Source: Sphingomonas sp. SORGH_AS_0950 (GTDB taxonomy: Bacteria > Pseudomonadota > Alphaproteobacteria > Sphingomonadales > Sphingomonadaceae). Taken from it: a stretch of 64,000 nt of DNA. Every line of letters starts with the position of its first letter. Within the stretch, counting starts at the first letter, position 1. Shown here in pieces: positions 57,101-64,000 of this stretch. A program made the position numbers and the translations under genes. The stretch covers positions 2,382,001-2,446,000 of the forward strand of contig NZ_JAUTAE010000001.1 of the NCBI RefSeq assembly GCF_030818415.1, given 5' to 3'. The notes below the pieces were generated by a model, which saw only the letters and a program-made list of their open reading frames with translations, was not told where the DNA came from and made no database searches.

Positions 57101-57276
57101 TTTGGTCCTTTCGCTGTGAGCAAGGCAGAAACGGCCGCGGCAGCCCTGATGGCCGGGCCGTTCGTGACACCTCGCTCGGGAAGCGGGCCGCTTAGACGAA
57201 CCGGGCGCGGATTGCAACCGAAGAGGGCGGACCGCCGCAAAGGAACAAGCGCCTCGCTCGGGCGATTGGGGATGCC

Positions 57277-59394
57277 ATGGATCAGGCGCCAGCGGCCGAC
57301 ACCTCCGCCAGCCCGACCGCCGCCCGTGCGGGCTGGCGGCGATGGGCGTTGCGGATCGCGATCGGGCTGCTGCTCGCCATCGCCGCGATCTGGCTCGTGC
57401 TGTTCGTCACCAAGGGGCGGTTCCTGCGCCACCCCTTCGAGTCGATCGCGGGCAGGCTGACCCACCGGACGGTGACGGTAGGCGGCGATTTCCAGCTTTA
57501 TTTCGCGCCGTGGCGGATCAAGTTCGTCGCCGAGCGGATCGCCATCTCCAACCCCGGCTGGGCCAGCCGTCCCTATCTGTTCACCGCCGACCGGATCGAT
57601 TCGCGAATCGCGCCGCTGTCGCTGTTGTTCGGCAAGCGGCGCTTCACCTGGCTGGCGCTGACCAACAGCGCGGTCGATCTGGAATGGACGCCCGACCACC
57701 GCACGAACAGCTGGACCTTCAGCGAGAAGAAGGGCGGCAAGCCGCTGGAGTTCCCGCGAATCGACACGGCCGAGATCAACGGCACGACGCTGCGCTATCG
57801 CGATCCCCGGATGCGCGTGACCGCCGACCTGGCGCTGGAGGATTTCCGGTCGCAGGATGCCCGGATCGGCAAGGCGGTCGGGCTACGCGGCAAGGGCGTG
57901 ATCCGCGCGACGCCCTTCACCTTGACCGGGCAGTTGCTGTCGCCCGACGCCACCGCCAATCGGGGCAGGAACGAACTGATCGCGCGGATGCGCGCGGCGG
58001 GCAATGTGGTTGATGTCGCGGGCACCCTGCCCTCGATCGCCGATATCGAGGATGTCCCGCTGCGCACCCGCGCGCGGGGCAAGGACCTGTCGACGCTGCT
58101 CGAGGTCATCGGCGTCGTCATCCCGCGCACCCGCACCTATGACCTGCGCGCGCAGCTGGTGAAGGACGGCGACGTCTATCGCTTCACCCGCATGAAGGGG
58201 ACGTTCGGCGACAGCGACCTGGCGGGGACGCTGACCGTCACCCATGGCGAGCGGCTGCATCTCGATTCGCAGCTGACCACCGGCAAGCTCGACATCGTCG
58301 ATGCCGCGCCCTTTATCGGCTATAATCCCGACATCGTCGCGACCAGGGGCGCGCAGGCCGCCGCCGCCGCGACCGGGGCGGGGGCGCAAAGGCTGTTGCC
58401 CGATGCCGCGCTGCCGGTGGCGACGATGCAGCGGTTCGACGCCAACCTGAAATGGACGATCCGTACCGTCCGCTCGCGCCGCGTGCCCATCTCCGATGTC
58501 GACCTGACGCTGGCGCTGGATCGCGGCAAGCTGACCCTGTCGCCGCTCCGCTTCGCGATGGCGCGCGGCGACGTCGCGTCCGACCTGCTGTTCGACACGC
58601 GCCAACGGCCCAGCCTGGTCCGTTACGACATCCGCCTGTCGCCGACGCCGCTCGGGCGGCTGCTGGCGGGATGGGGCGTGGCGGAGGCGGGGACGACCGG
58701 CACGGTCAAGGGTCGCATCCAGCTTCAGGGGCGCGGCGACACCATCCATGATTCGCTGGCCAGCGCGAACGGGCGGATGGCCTTCATCCTGCCCGCCGGC
58801 TCGCTATGGACCCGCAACGCGCAGCTGGCCGAGCTGGATCTCGGCACCTTCGTCCAGAAGATGTTCGAGGATCGCCTGAAGGAGCCGGTGCGGATCAATT
58901 GCGGGCTGATCGCCTTCACCGTGCGCGGCGGGATCGCGGCGGCGGATCCGATCCTGATCGACACGTCCAAGAACGTCATCGTCGGGCGCGGCGGCTTCAG
59001 CTTCCGCAACGAGGCCATCGACATGGCGATCCGCGCCGATGCCAAGAAGTTCAGCCTGTTTTCGGGCCAGTCCCCGGTCGGCCTGACCGGCAGCTTCGCC
59101 AATCCTGGTATCGATCCGATCAGCGGCGACTTGCTGGCGCGCGCCGGGGCCGGGCTGGGCCTGGCGGTGGTGGCGACGCCGCTGGCGGGGGTGCTGGCCT
59201 TTGTCGATGTCGGCGATGCCAAGGCGGCGGCCTGCGGCCCGGTCCTGTCGGGCGCCCGTGCCAGCGCGCAGCGGACCACCAAGGGGCAGCCCCGCCAGGA
59301 TGTCGGCAACGGCACCACCGCCAAGTCGAAGGACGGCCGTCAGAGCGAAGGCGAGGCCAAGAGCCAGCGCAAGAAGTTCCTGGGGATCTTCTAG
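57277..59394 (+). CDS. AsmA family protein
   Basis: 705 residues. An N-terminal membrane helix ([22 protein letters not shown], about 22-44) anchors a large periplasmic beta-rich body. AsmA signatures: [37 protein letters not shown] near residue 60-97, and the C-terminal domain with [26 protein letters not shown] and [46 protein letters not shown]. AsmA-like proteins are linked to phospholipid transport and outer-membrane assembly. The tail is Lys/Ser/Gln-rich. The middle contains an Ala-rich low-complexity stretch. Confidence 0.92.
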   Translation: MDQAPAADTSASPTAARAGWRRWALRIAIGLLLAIAAIWLVLFVTKGRFLRHPFESIAGRLTHRTVTVGGDFQLYFAPWRIKFVAERIAISNPGWASRPYLFTADRIDSRIAPLSLLFGKRRFTWLALTNSAVDLEWTPDHRTNSWTFSEKKGGKPLEFPRIDTAEINGTTLRYRDPRMRVTADLALEDFRSQDARIGKAVGLRGKGVIRATPFTLTGQLLSPDATANRGRNELIARMRAAGNVVDVAGTLPSIADIEDVPLRTRARGKDLSTLLEVIGVVIPRTRTYDLRAQLVKDGDVYRFTRMKGTFGDSDLAGTLTVTHGERLHLDSQLTTGKLDIVDAAPFIGYNPDIVATRGAQAAAAATGAGAQRLLPDAALPVATMQRFDANLKWTIRTVRSRRVPISDVDLTLALDRGKLTLSPLRFAMARGDVASDLLFDTRQRPSLVRYDIRLSPTPLGRLLAGWGVAEAGTTGTVKGRIQLQGRGDTIHDSLASANGRMAFILPAGSLWTRNAQLAELDLGTFVQKMFEDRLKEPVRINCGLIAFTVRGGIAAADPILIDTSKNVIVGRGGFSFRNEAIDMAIRADAKKFSLFSGQSPVGLTGSFANPGIDPISGDLLARAGAGLGLAVVATPLAGVLAFVDVGDAKAAACGPVLSGARASAQRTTKGQPRQDVGNGTTAKSKDGRQSEGEAKSQRKKFLGIF

Positions 59395-59433
59395 GCCTTG
59401 CCCACCCAGCGCGCTTTCATGACGGGCCTGCGA

Positions 59434-60255
59434 TCAGTGATCGTGATGATCATGCTCGTGCGGCACGTTGCGCAACGCCTCCAGCGCCTCTTCGGTCCGC
59501 GCCGGATCGCCGATCGCCAGCACATGTCCGGCGCTGTCGGCGGTCAGCGGATCGCCGTTCCAGTCGCACATCCGGCCCCCGGCCCCCTCGACCACCGGCA
59601 CCAGCGCCGCGAAGTCGTGGAGCTTCAGGCCCGATTCGCACACGATGTCGACATGGCCGCTGGCGAGCAGACCGTAATTATAACAGTCCCCGCCATAGAC
59701 CGGCCCCTGGCGCGGGCTGTCGCCGCTGATCGCCGCCACCAGCGCCATGAAATGCGGCACGTCGTCGTCCTCGAACAGATGCGGGCTGGTCGTCGCGATC
59801 GTCGCGCCTTCCAGCGCCGGACAGCGGCGCGTCCGCGCGGGCTGGCCGTTGAACAGCGTCGGGCGGCCCATCACGCCCAGCCAGCGTTCCTTCGCGATCG
59901 GCTGGTCGATGATGCCCAGCACCGGCCAGCCATTGTCGACCAGCGCGATGAGCGTGCCGAAGATCGGCCGCCCCACGGTGAAGCTGCGCGTGCCGTCGAT
60001 CGGGTCGAGCACCCATTGCCGCCCGGTGACGCCGTCCTTGACGCCATATTCCTCGCCGTGAATCCCGTCGCCCGAGCGTTCCGCCTCCAGGATGCGGCGC
60101 ATCGCCGCTTCGGCCTCGCGGTCGGCGAGCGTGACGGGGGAGCGATCCTCCTTGATCTCCAGCCCCATCTCGCGGCGAAAATAGGGTCGGATGGCGGCGC
60201 CGGCGGCGTCGGCCAGCTTCAACGCCAGATCGATATCGGCTGTATGAACGGACAT
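59434..60255 (-). CDS. hisN: Histidinol-phosphatase of the inositol monophosphatase family
   Basis: 273 residues. Metal-binding motifs of the IMPase family: HGEEYG near residue 66, WVLDPIDGTRSFTVGRPIFGTLIAL near 80-105, and YNYGLLASGHVDIVCESGLKLHDFAALVPVVEGAGG near 193-228. The DPIDGTRSF and GLKLHDFAAL forms point to the HisN branch (histidine synthesis) rather than inositol phosphatase. The C-terminus ends in a histidine/aspartate-rich tail (PHEHDHHDH), which could bind metal. The ATG at 60255 starts the conserved region. Confidence 0.9.
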   Translation of the reverse strand: MSVHTADIDLALKLADAAGAAIRPYFRREMGLEIKEDRSPVTLADREAEAAMRRILEAERSGDGIHGEEYGVKDGVTGRQWVLDPIDGTRSFTVGRPIFGTLIALVDNGWPVLGIIDQPIAKERWLGVMGRPTLFNGQPARTRRCPALEGATIATTSPHLFEDDDVPHFMALVAAISGDSPRQGPVYGGDCYNYGLLASGHVDIVCESGLKLHDFAALVPVVEGAGGRMCDWNGDPLTADSAGHVLAIGDPARTEEALEALRNVPHEHDHHDH

Positions 60256-60349
60256 GATGCAACCGATAGGATAGCGACGCACGATCAGCAATGGACGGCA
60301 TCCCGGCGACAGGATAGGCGTTAACCATATTACCGGAAGGATTGGGGTG

Positions 60350-60883
60350 ATGAAGGCAGTCTTGGGCGTTCTTCTTGCAATGGCGGCGTTTCCCGCCGCC
60401 GCGGCCTTGCGTCCCGGCGCCACCGCCCCCGATTTCACGACGCGCGGCGCGGTCGCGGGCAAGGTCTTCACGCTCAAGCTGAAGGATCAGCTGCGCCACG
60501 GCCCGGTCGTCCTGTATTTCTTCCCCGCCGCCTTCACCAGCGGATGCAGCGCCGAGGCGCGCGCCTTTGCCGAGAAGATCGACGCCTTCCGCGCGGCGGG
60601 CGCGCGGGTGATCGGCATGTCGGCCGATCCGGTGGACAAGCTCGCCGCCTTTTCCAAGGCCGAATGCGCGGGCAAGTTCCCGGTCGCCAGCGCGGGTCCC
60701 GCGATCGTCAAGGGCTATGACGTCGCGCTCGGCCGCCAGATGGAAGGCCGCGATATCACCTCGCGCACCAGCTATGTGATCGGTCGCGACGGGCGCATCC
60801 TGTTCGTCCATGATGACATGAACCCCGCCGAACATGTCGCCACGACGCTGGCGGCGGTCCGCGGTCTGGCGGCCAAGCGCTAA
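60350..60883 (+). CDS. Exported peroxiredoxin (BCP/AhpC-TSA type)
   Basis: 177 residues with a signal peptide (AVLGVLLAMAAFPAAAA). The peroxiredoxin core has the peroxidatic region YFFPAAFTSGCSAEARAF (Thr-x-x-Cys) near residue 60-75, and a second cysteine in KAECAGKFPVA near 105. RDITSRTSYVIGRDGRILFVHDDM is typical. A periplasmic thiol peroxidase is expected. GGAAGG lies nine bases before the ATG; a GTG at 60347 immediately precedes it. Divergent from hisN. Confidence 0.9.
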   Translation: MKAVLGVLLAMAAFPAAAALRPGATAPDFTTRGAVAGKVFTLKLKDQLRHGPVVLYFFPAAFTSGCSAEARAFAEKIDAFRAAGARVIGMSADPVDKLAAFSKAECAGKFPVASAGPAIVKGYDVALGRQMEGRDITSRTSYVIGRDGRILFVHDDMNPAEHVATTLAAVRGLAAKR

Positions 60884-61021
60884 GGCGCCGTACATGACAG
60901 GGGGCATGCCAGCAGGGCGCAGGACGATGACGGCACAGGGGTGCGCCGTCGATCGCCGTCTCGCGATGACGGAAAACGGGTCACACGCGGAACGGACATG
61001 CGACAGGTCGGGAGGGGGCGG

Positions 61022-62053
61022 ATGCCGATGAGCACCGACCTCTATCGACGGATCGGCCGGTTTCTCGACGATCATCGCCTGTCCCCCGATCCGTCGCATT
61101 ATGCGTTCGTCCACGCCATCCTGACCGATCCGAACGGCGGCCTGGCGCGCGCCGCCGCGTCGCTGATCGATGGTGGCGTGCGGTTGCACCAGGACGATAT
61201 CGTCCGGCTGGGAGGGGGCACTACGGCGGCCCGTCCGGAACCGGTCGAGCCGAAGGTCGAGGCCCCGCCCGTGCGCGATCATGCGGTGCCCACGGTCGAC
61301 AGCCAGTCCGATTCGCTGGCCGCGCAGACCCAGGGCCATGTCGAGACGTTCCTGGCCATCCTCCGCTCGGTCCAGGCCGACGCCACGGCCTTCGGCGCCG
61401 ACCTGGCCCGCAGCGCCGCGAAGATGAATCGTGCCGAAGCGATCGGGCTGTCGGCGCTGGCCGCGCTGACCGGCGAGATGCTGGAGCGGATCCACGCCAG
61501 CGAACGGCGGCTGCAACAGGCCACCGCCGAGGCGGACGCGCTGCGCGAAAAGCTGGCGGAGGCGCGGGCGGCCGCCCGGCGCGATCCGCTGACCGGGCTG
61601 GCGAACCGGCTGGCGTTCAACGAGTCGCTCGGCCAGTGCTTCGAAGCGGTCGATCCCTGCCATCTGGCGCTGTGCGATATCGACCGGTTCAAGCGGATCA
61701 ACGACGAGCATGGCCATGCGGTCGGCGACCGGGTGCTGACCGCGATCGGCCAGATCCTGGCCGAGGAAGGGCAGGGCCATCTGGTGTGCCGCCATGGCGG
61801 CGAGGAATTCGCCATCCTGATGTCGGGCATTTCCAAGCGGGACGCCACCGCCCTGGTCGAACGCGCCCGGCAGGCGGTGCGCGAGCGGCGGCTGCGCGTC
61901 CGCGAAACCGACCAGTCGATCGGCCAGATCACCATCTCGGCGGGGATCACGACCTTCCGTCCGGAGGATACGCAGGAGACGCTGTTCGCGCGCGCCGACG
62001 AGCTTTTGTACCGGGCCAAGAATGATGGCCGCGATCTGGCCTATGCGGATTGA
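61022..62053 (+). CDS. GGDEF-domain diguanylate cyclase, soluble
   Basis: 343 residues, no membrane helix. An N-terminal sensor-like part (residues 1-90: DLYRRIGRFLDDHRLSPDPSHYAFVHAILTDPNGGLARA), a long helical coiled coil (about 95-185, ending ASERRLQQATAEADALREKLAEARAAARRDPLTGLANR) and a GGDEF domain with DIDRFKRINDEHGHAVGDRVL and the active motif GGEEF near 260. No RxxD inhibition site precedes it. The ATG at 61022 is chosen for the GGAGGG five bases before it; 61028 is the alternative. Confidence 0.9.
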   Translation: MPMSTDLYRRIGRFLDDHRLSPDPSHYAFVHAILTDPNGGLARAAASLIDGGVRLHQDDIVRLGGGTTAARPEPVEPKVEAPPVRDHAVPTVDSQSDSLAAQTQGHVETFLAILRSVQADATAFGADLARSAAKMNRAEAIGLSALAALTGEMLERIHASERRLQQATAEADALREKLAEARAAARRDPLTGLANRLAFNESLGQCFEAVDPCHLALCDIDRFKRINDEHGHAVGDRVLTAIGQILAEEGQGHLVCRHGGEEFAILMSGISKRDATALVERARQAVRERRLRVRETDQSIGQITISAGITTFRPEDTQETLFARADELLYRAKNDGRDLAYAD

Positions 62054-62056
62054 CGG

Positions 62057-62175
62057 ATTGCGCCATCCGGTGGCGGATTTTCCGGTATCGGCTTGGCGCA
62101 ATTTGCCAGATTTTCTCGGGATGAATAATTATCTGTTGAATATCAACGCTTTATAAAACTGGCACGCTCTCTGCA
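62057..62175 (+). promoter_or_regulatory. Sigma-54-type promoter with upstream activator palindrome and IHF site
   Basis: -24/-12 elements TGGCAC-GCTCT-CTGCA at 62160-62175, keeping the GG-N10-GC spacing required by RpoN. Upstream, TATCAACGCTTTA (62141-62153) fits the IHF consensus WATCAANNNNTTR exactly. Further upstream, ATTGCGCCA (62057-62065) and its exact inverse TGGCGCAAT (62094-62102) form a split palindrome of the kind bound by enhancer-binding proteins. The order UAS-IHF-promoter is the classic sigma-54 layout. The expected transcription start is near 62187, about 47 bases before the ATG at 62234. Confidence 0.8.
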
Positions 62176-62233
62176 AAGCTCCCGGCATCGGTCGCCAAAG
62201 GGTTGGCGACCCGATCGAAAAGGGAGTTCCACC

Positions 62234-62341
62234 ATGTTCCAGACCATCCAGGCCCGCCAGTTCCTCGTCTCCTGCATCGGCGCGCTGCTGTTCGCCGGAC
62301 TGGCCATCACCTCGGCGACGCCGATCCTGCCGATCGCCTGA
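62234..62341 (+). CDS. 35-residue hydrophobic peptide under a sigma-54-type promoter
   Basis: Family not recognised. ATG at 62234, TGA at 62339-62341, with AAGGGAG about seven bases upstream. The peptide begins MFQTIQARQF, then has one hydrophobic stretch (LVSCIGALLFAGLAITSA, about 11-28) and ends PILPIA. It could be a membrane miniprotein or a cleaved export signal with a tiny mature part; the ITSA segment before TPILPIA resembles a signal-peptidase site. It is the only gene that the promoter at 62057-62175 can drive before the convergent PEBP gene. Stress or envelope regulons (PspF, PrsR-type activators) commonly use such promoters, but the link is conjecture. Confidence 0.75.
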   Translation: MFQTIQARQFLVSCIGALLFAGLAITSATPILPIA

Positions 62342-62445
62342 GGCGTGACGCGCGATCGCGTCGGGATCGACGCCGCCGCTCCTGTCATCCTCGTCCCGCG
62401 GCCGGATCGTCGCCTGTCGACGCCCGGCCGCCCGCTCTTCCCCGA

Positions 62446-63066
62446 TCAGGCGGGCGCGACCGCCCCGACCGGCCCCACCGGCGCCTCCTCCTCGCGCGAA
62501 TAGGTGCCGGTCAGCACCCCGGCGGCCAGCACATGCCCCGCCATCGCCTCGATCATCGCGCTGCGTCCGGGGCTTTGCCCGCCGATATCGACCGCCGAGT
62601 CGAGCGCGAACAGCTGAAAGACATAGCGATGCTCGCCATGACCGCGCGGCGGGTCGGGCGGCAGCCAGCCTTCGCCCAGATAGGAATTGCGCCCGACATC
62701 GCCCTGTCCGGGTGAGCCTGCGCCATCCGCGACGATCGCGCCCTCGGCCAGATCGCCCGCCCGGGGCGGCAGGTTCCAGACGATCGCATGGACCAGCGGC
62801 TGCGGCGTCGGTGCGTCGGCATCCTCGACCAGCAGCGCCAGCAGTGCGGTCCCCTCGGGCGGATCGCCCCAGACCAAAGGCGGCGACACGCCCGCACCAT
62901 CGGCGGTGAAACGCTCGGGCAGCCGCGCCTGGTCGGCAAAGGCCGGGCTGCTCAGCGCCAGGCTGGCGGGCGGGGCCAGTTCGGGGCGGACGAGCGCGAC
63001 CGACTCGACCCCGGCGCGCCACCCGCTCATCGCCTTGCCCAGCCAGGCGGGCAGATGTTCCAGCAT
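62446..63066 (-). CDS. YbhB/YbcL family Raf-kinase-inhibitor-like (PEBP) protein
   Basis: 206 residues. The PEBP fold is shown by LALSSPAFADQARLPERFTADGAGVSPPLVWGDPPEGTALLALLVEDADAP (about 37-88, including the ligand-site DxDAP-like VEDADAP) and PPDPPRGHGEHRYVFQLFALD near 140-160 (the GxHRY motif). An N-terminal region (LEHLPAWLGKAMSGWRAG) precedes it. No signal peptide; cytosolic. Ligand and function unknown in bacteria. Downstream of, and in the same direction as, the DUF1176 gene (19-base gap). Confidence 0.9.
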   Translation of the reverse strand: MLEHLPAWLGKAMSGWRAGVESVALVRPELAPPASLALSSPAFADQARLPERFTADGAGVSPPLVWGDPPEGTALLALLVEDADAPTPQPLVHAIVWNLPPRAGDLAEGAIVADGAGSPGQGDVGRNSYLGEGWLPPDPPRGHGEHRYVFQLFALDSAVDIGGQSPGRSAMIEAMAGHVLAAGVLTGTYSREEEAPVGPVGAVAPA

Positions 63067-63084
63067 GATCCTGTCTCCCTCGGC

Positions 63085-64000
63085 CTATCGCGCGGACACA
63101 GGACGCGCCCGCCAGACGTGCAGCGTGTCGATCGCGCCGCGACATTCGGTCATGCTCGCCGCCTCGATCAGCCGGAAGCGGGTGCCGTCCCAGCCGAAGC
63201 TCTGGCGATCGCCGCAATCGCCCAGCCCCCGGCCCTTGCCCCAGCTCGACAAGCGGCCAGCGGGCGACCACTGGGTGTTGACCAGCGTCACCGCGCCGCC
63301 CGGCTGCGGTTCGTCGGCAAAGGGAAAGGCATAGTCGAAGCGCGCGGGCGCCAGCCGCCCGTCGCGCCAGATCAGCGGCTTGACCAGATAATTATACGCC
63401 CCCGCCCCGCACGACAGCAGGACCAGAGTCGCGCGTCCGTCCAGCCGATAGGATTCGGCGCTGACCGGGCTGCCCAGGCTGTTCAGGCAGTCGAGCCGTC
63501 GCCGCATGTCGTTGATCGCCGCCGAGGGGATGGCGGGCGCGTCGCCCGGCGGCGGCGTCACCACCCGCACCAGGGGCAGTTCGGGCGGCTTGCCGCGATA
63601 GCGCGCCGCCCCCCTCGCAACGAAGGCGGCGGTGGTGCCCGCCCGTCGCTGCCGATCGTCCATATAGCGCAGCGTGGCGGCCACGCCGTTCAGCGAGACG
63701 GGCTTGGCATCGGGCGTCAGGATCGCGGCCCGCCGCCCCCGGACCAGCGCCGCGACCAGCCTGTCGGCTGCCGCCCCGCTGATCCGGCCCCGGGCTTCGC
63801 GGGCCAGCGGAACGGTGGCGACGGGGCGGCCATCGACCCGGATCGTGGCGACCCGCGCCTTGCCCGTCATGTCGGCCAGCTCGACCGCGACCATGCCGTC
63901 GGCGGTGCGCCGGATCAGCAATCCGGCATCCTGCAACATGCCGTCCTGCGGCGACAACGACGCCGCCTCGCACCCGCCGCCATTGTCGCAGGCGACGATC
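63085..64000 (-). CDS. DUF1176 family protein (5' end cut by window edge)
   Basis: At least 305 residues; the frame is open to the right edge, and the residues there (IVACDNGGGCEAASLSPQD) match the N-terminal cysteine region of DUF1176, so the true start lies outside. Other family pieces: RRLDCLNSLG, LVLLSCGAGAYNYLVKPLIWRDGRL near the middle and the C-terminal GRGLGDCGDRQSFGWDGTRFRLIEAASMTECRGAIDTLHVWRAR. Several paired cysteines suggest an exported, disulfide-bonded protein. Function unknown. Confidence 0.88.
   Translation of the reverse strand, partial: IVACDNGGGCEAASLSPQDGMLQDAGLLIRRTADGMVAVELADMTGKARVATIRVDGRPVATVPLAREARGRISGAAADRLVAALVRGRRAAILTPDAKPVSLNGVAATLRYMDDRQRRAGTTAAFVARGAARYRGKPPELPLVRVVTPPPGDAPAIPSAAINDMRRRLDCLNSLGSPVSAESYRLDGRATLVLLSCGAGAYNYLVKPLIWRDGRLAPARFDYAFPFADEPQPGGAVTLVNTQWSPAGRLSSWGKGRGLGDCGDRQSFGWDGTRFRLIEAASMTECRGAIDTLHVWRARPVSAR

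Overview
The window is high-GC chromosomal DNA from an alphaproteobacterium, most likely Sphingomonas or a close relative. The evidence is gene order and content: metW-metX facing hisC-tyrC, the ftsE-ftsX-ydcF-plsC block, COQ9, DUF1489, a class I PHA synthase with a phasin, RibB with a GTP cyclohydrolase II-like tail, and a sphingomonad-type set of palindromic intergenic repeats. This is an inference from family knowledge; no search was run. Almost everything is core metabolism. There is one transposon, no prophage, no CRISPR array and no obvious genomic island.

Layout. 1-9500: a truncated Kup potassium transporter, PdeM nuclease, secreted MsrA, a 45-aa membrane miniprotein, an aspartate-type aminotransferase, a fused PabB/aminodeoxychorismate-lyase protein, an MBL hydrolase, an M28 peptidase and a MAPEG protein. 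9700-12650: the lipid cluster rpmF-plsX-fabH followed by ihfA and a MerR regulator. 12750-19450: a small membrane protein and prfC, then pheS-pheT-aldose epimerase (all minus strand). 19700-24900: a membrane diguanylate cyclase, an AlaC/DapL-type aminotransferase, then phaC and a phasin whose promoter is framed by two 16-bp operator-like repeats. 25150-29580: a riboflavin operon (hyp-ribD-ribE-ribB-ribH-GNAT-hyp). 29660-35430: an old yellow enzyme, a DMT exporter with COQ9, feoAB behind a Fur-like box, and ssb. 35450-41440: an HWE histidine kinase and a lone receiver, metX-metW, and hisC-tyrC. 41500-46950: ftsE-ftsX-ydcF-plsC, in which ftsX is frameshifted, then a zinc-ribbon protein, a MATE exporter and tRNA-Leu(GAG). 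47260-55490: PilZ, PBP1A, YgjP-YcgN-Sco, an ankyrin protein, DUF1489 and a TonB-dependent siderophore receptor. 55520-56291: an IS1-family element with a programmed frameshift. 56500-64000: rpmI-rplT, AsmA, hisN, peroxiredoxin, a second GGDEF protein, a 35-aa membrane peptide behind a textbook sigma-54 promoter, a PEBP protein and a DUF1176 protein running off the right edge.

Common themes. Many neighbours overlap by 1-4 bases (TGATG, ATGA, GTGA), which points to translational coupling in plsX-fabH, pheS-pheT, ribB-ribH-GNAT-hyp, hisC-tyrC, DMT-COQ9, ftsE-ftsX-ydcF-plsC, MAPEG-M28 and Sco-YcgN-YgjP. Intergenic gaps hold at least five kinds of palindromic repeat. One, about 136 bp with three copies here, changes its stems in a compensating way from copy to copy. 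Repeat arms also supply the last codons and stop codons of plsC and the MATE gene.

The observations most worth following up are the sigma-54/IHF/UAS arrangement driving a 35-aa peptide (62057-62341), the phasin operator and its possible second translation start (23952-24401), the ftsX frameshift (about 43505), and the covarying repeat family (41438, 52611, 56292).
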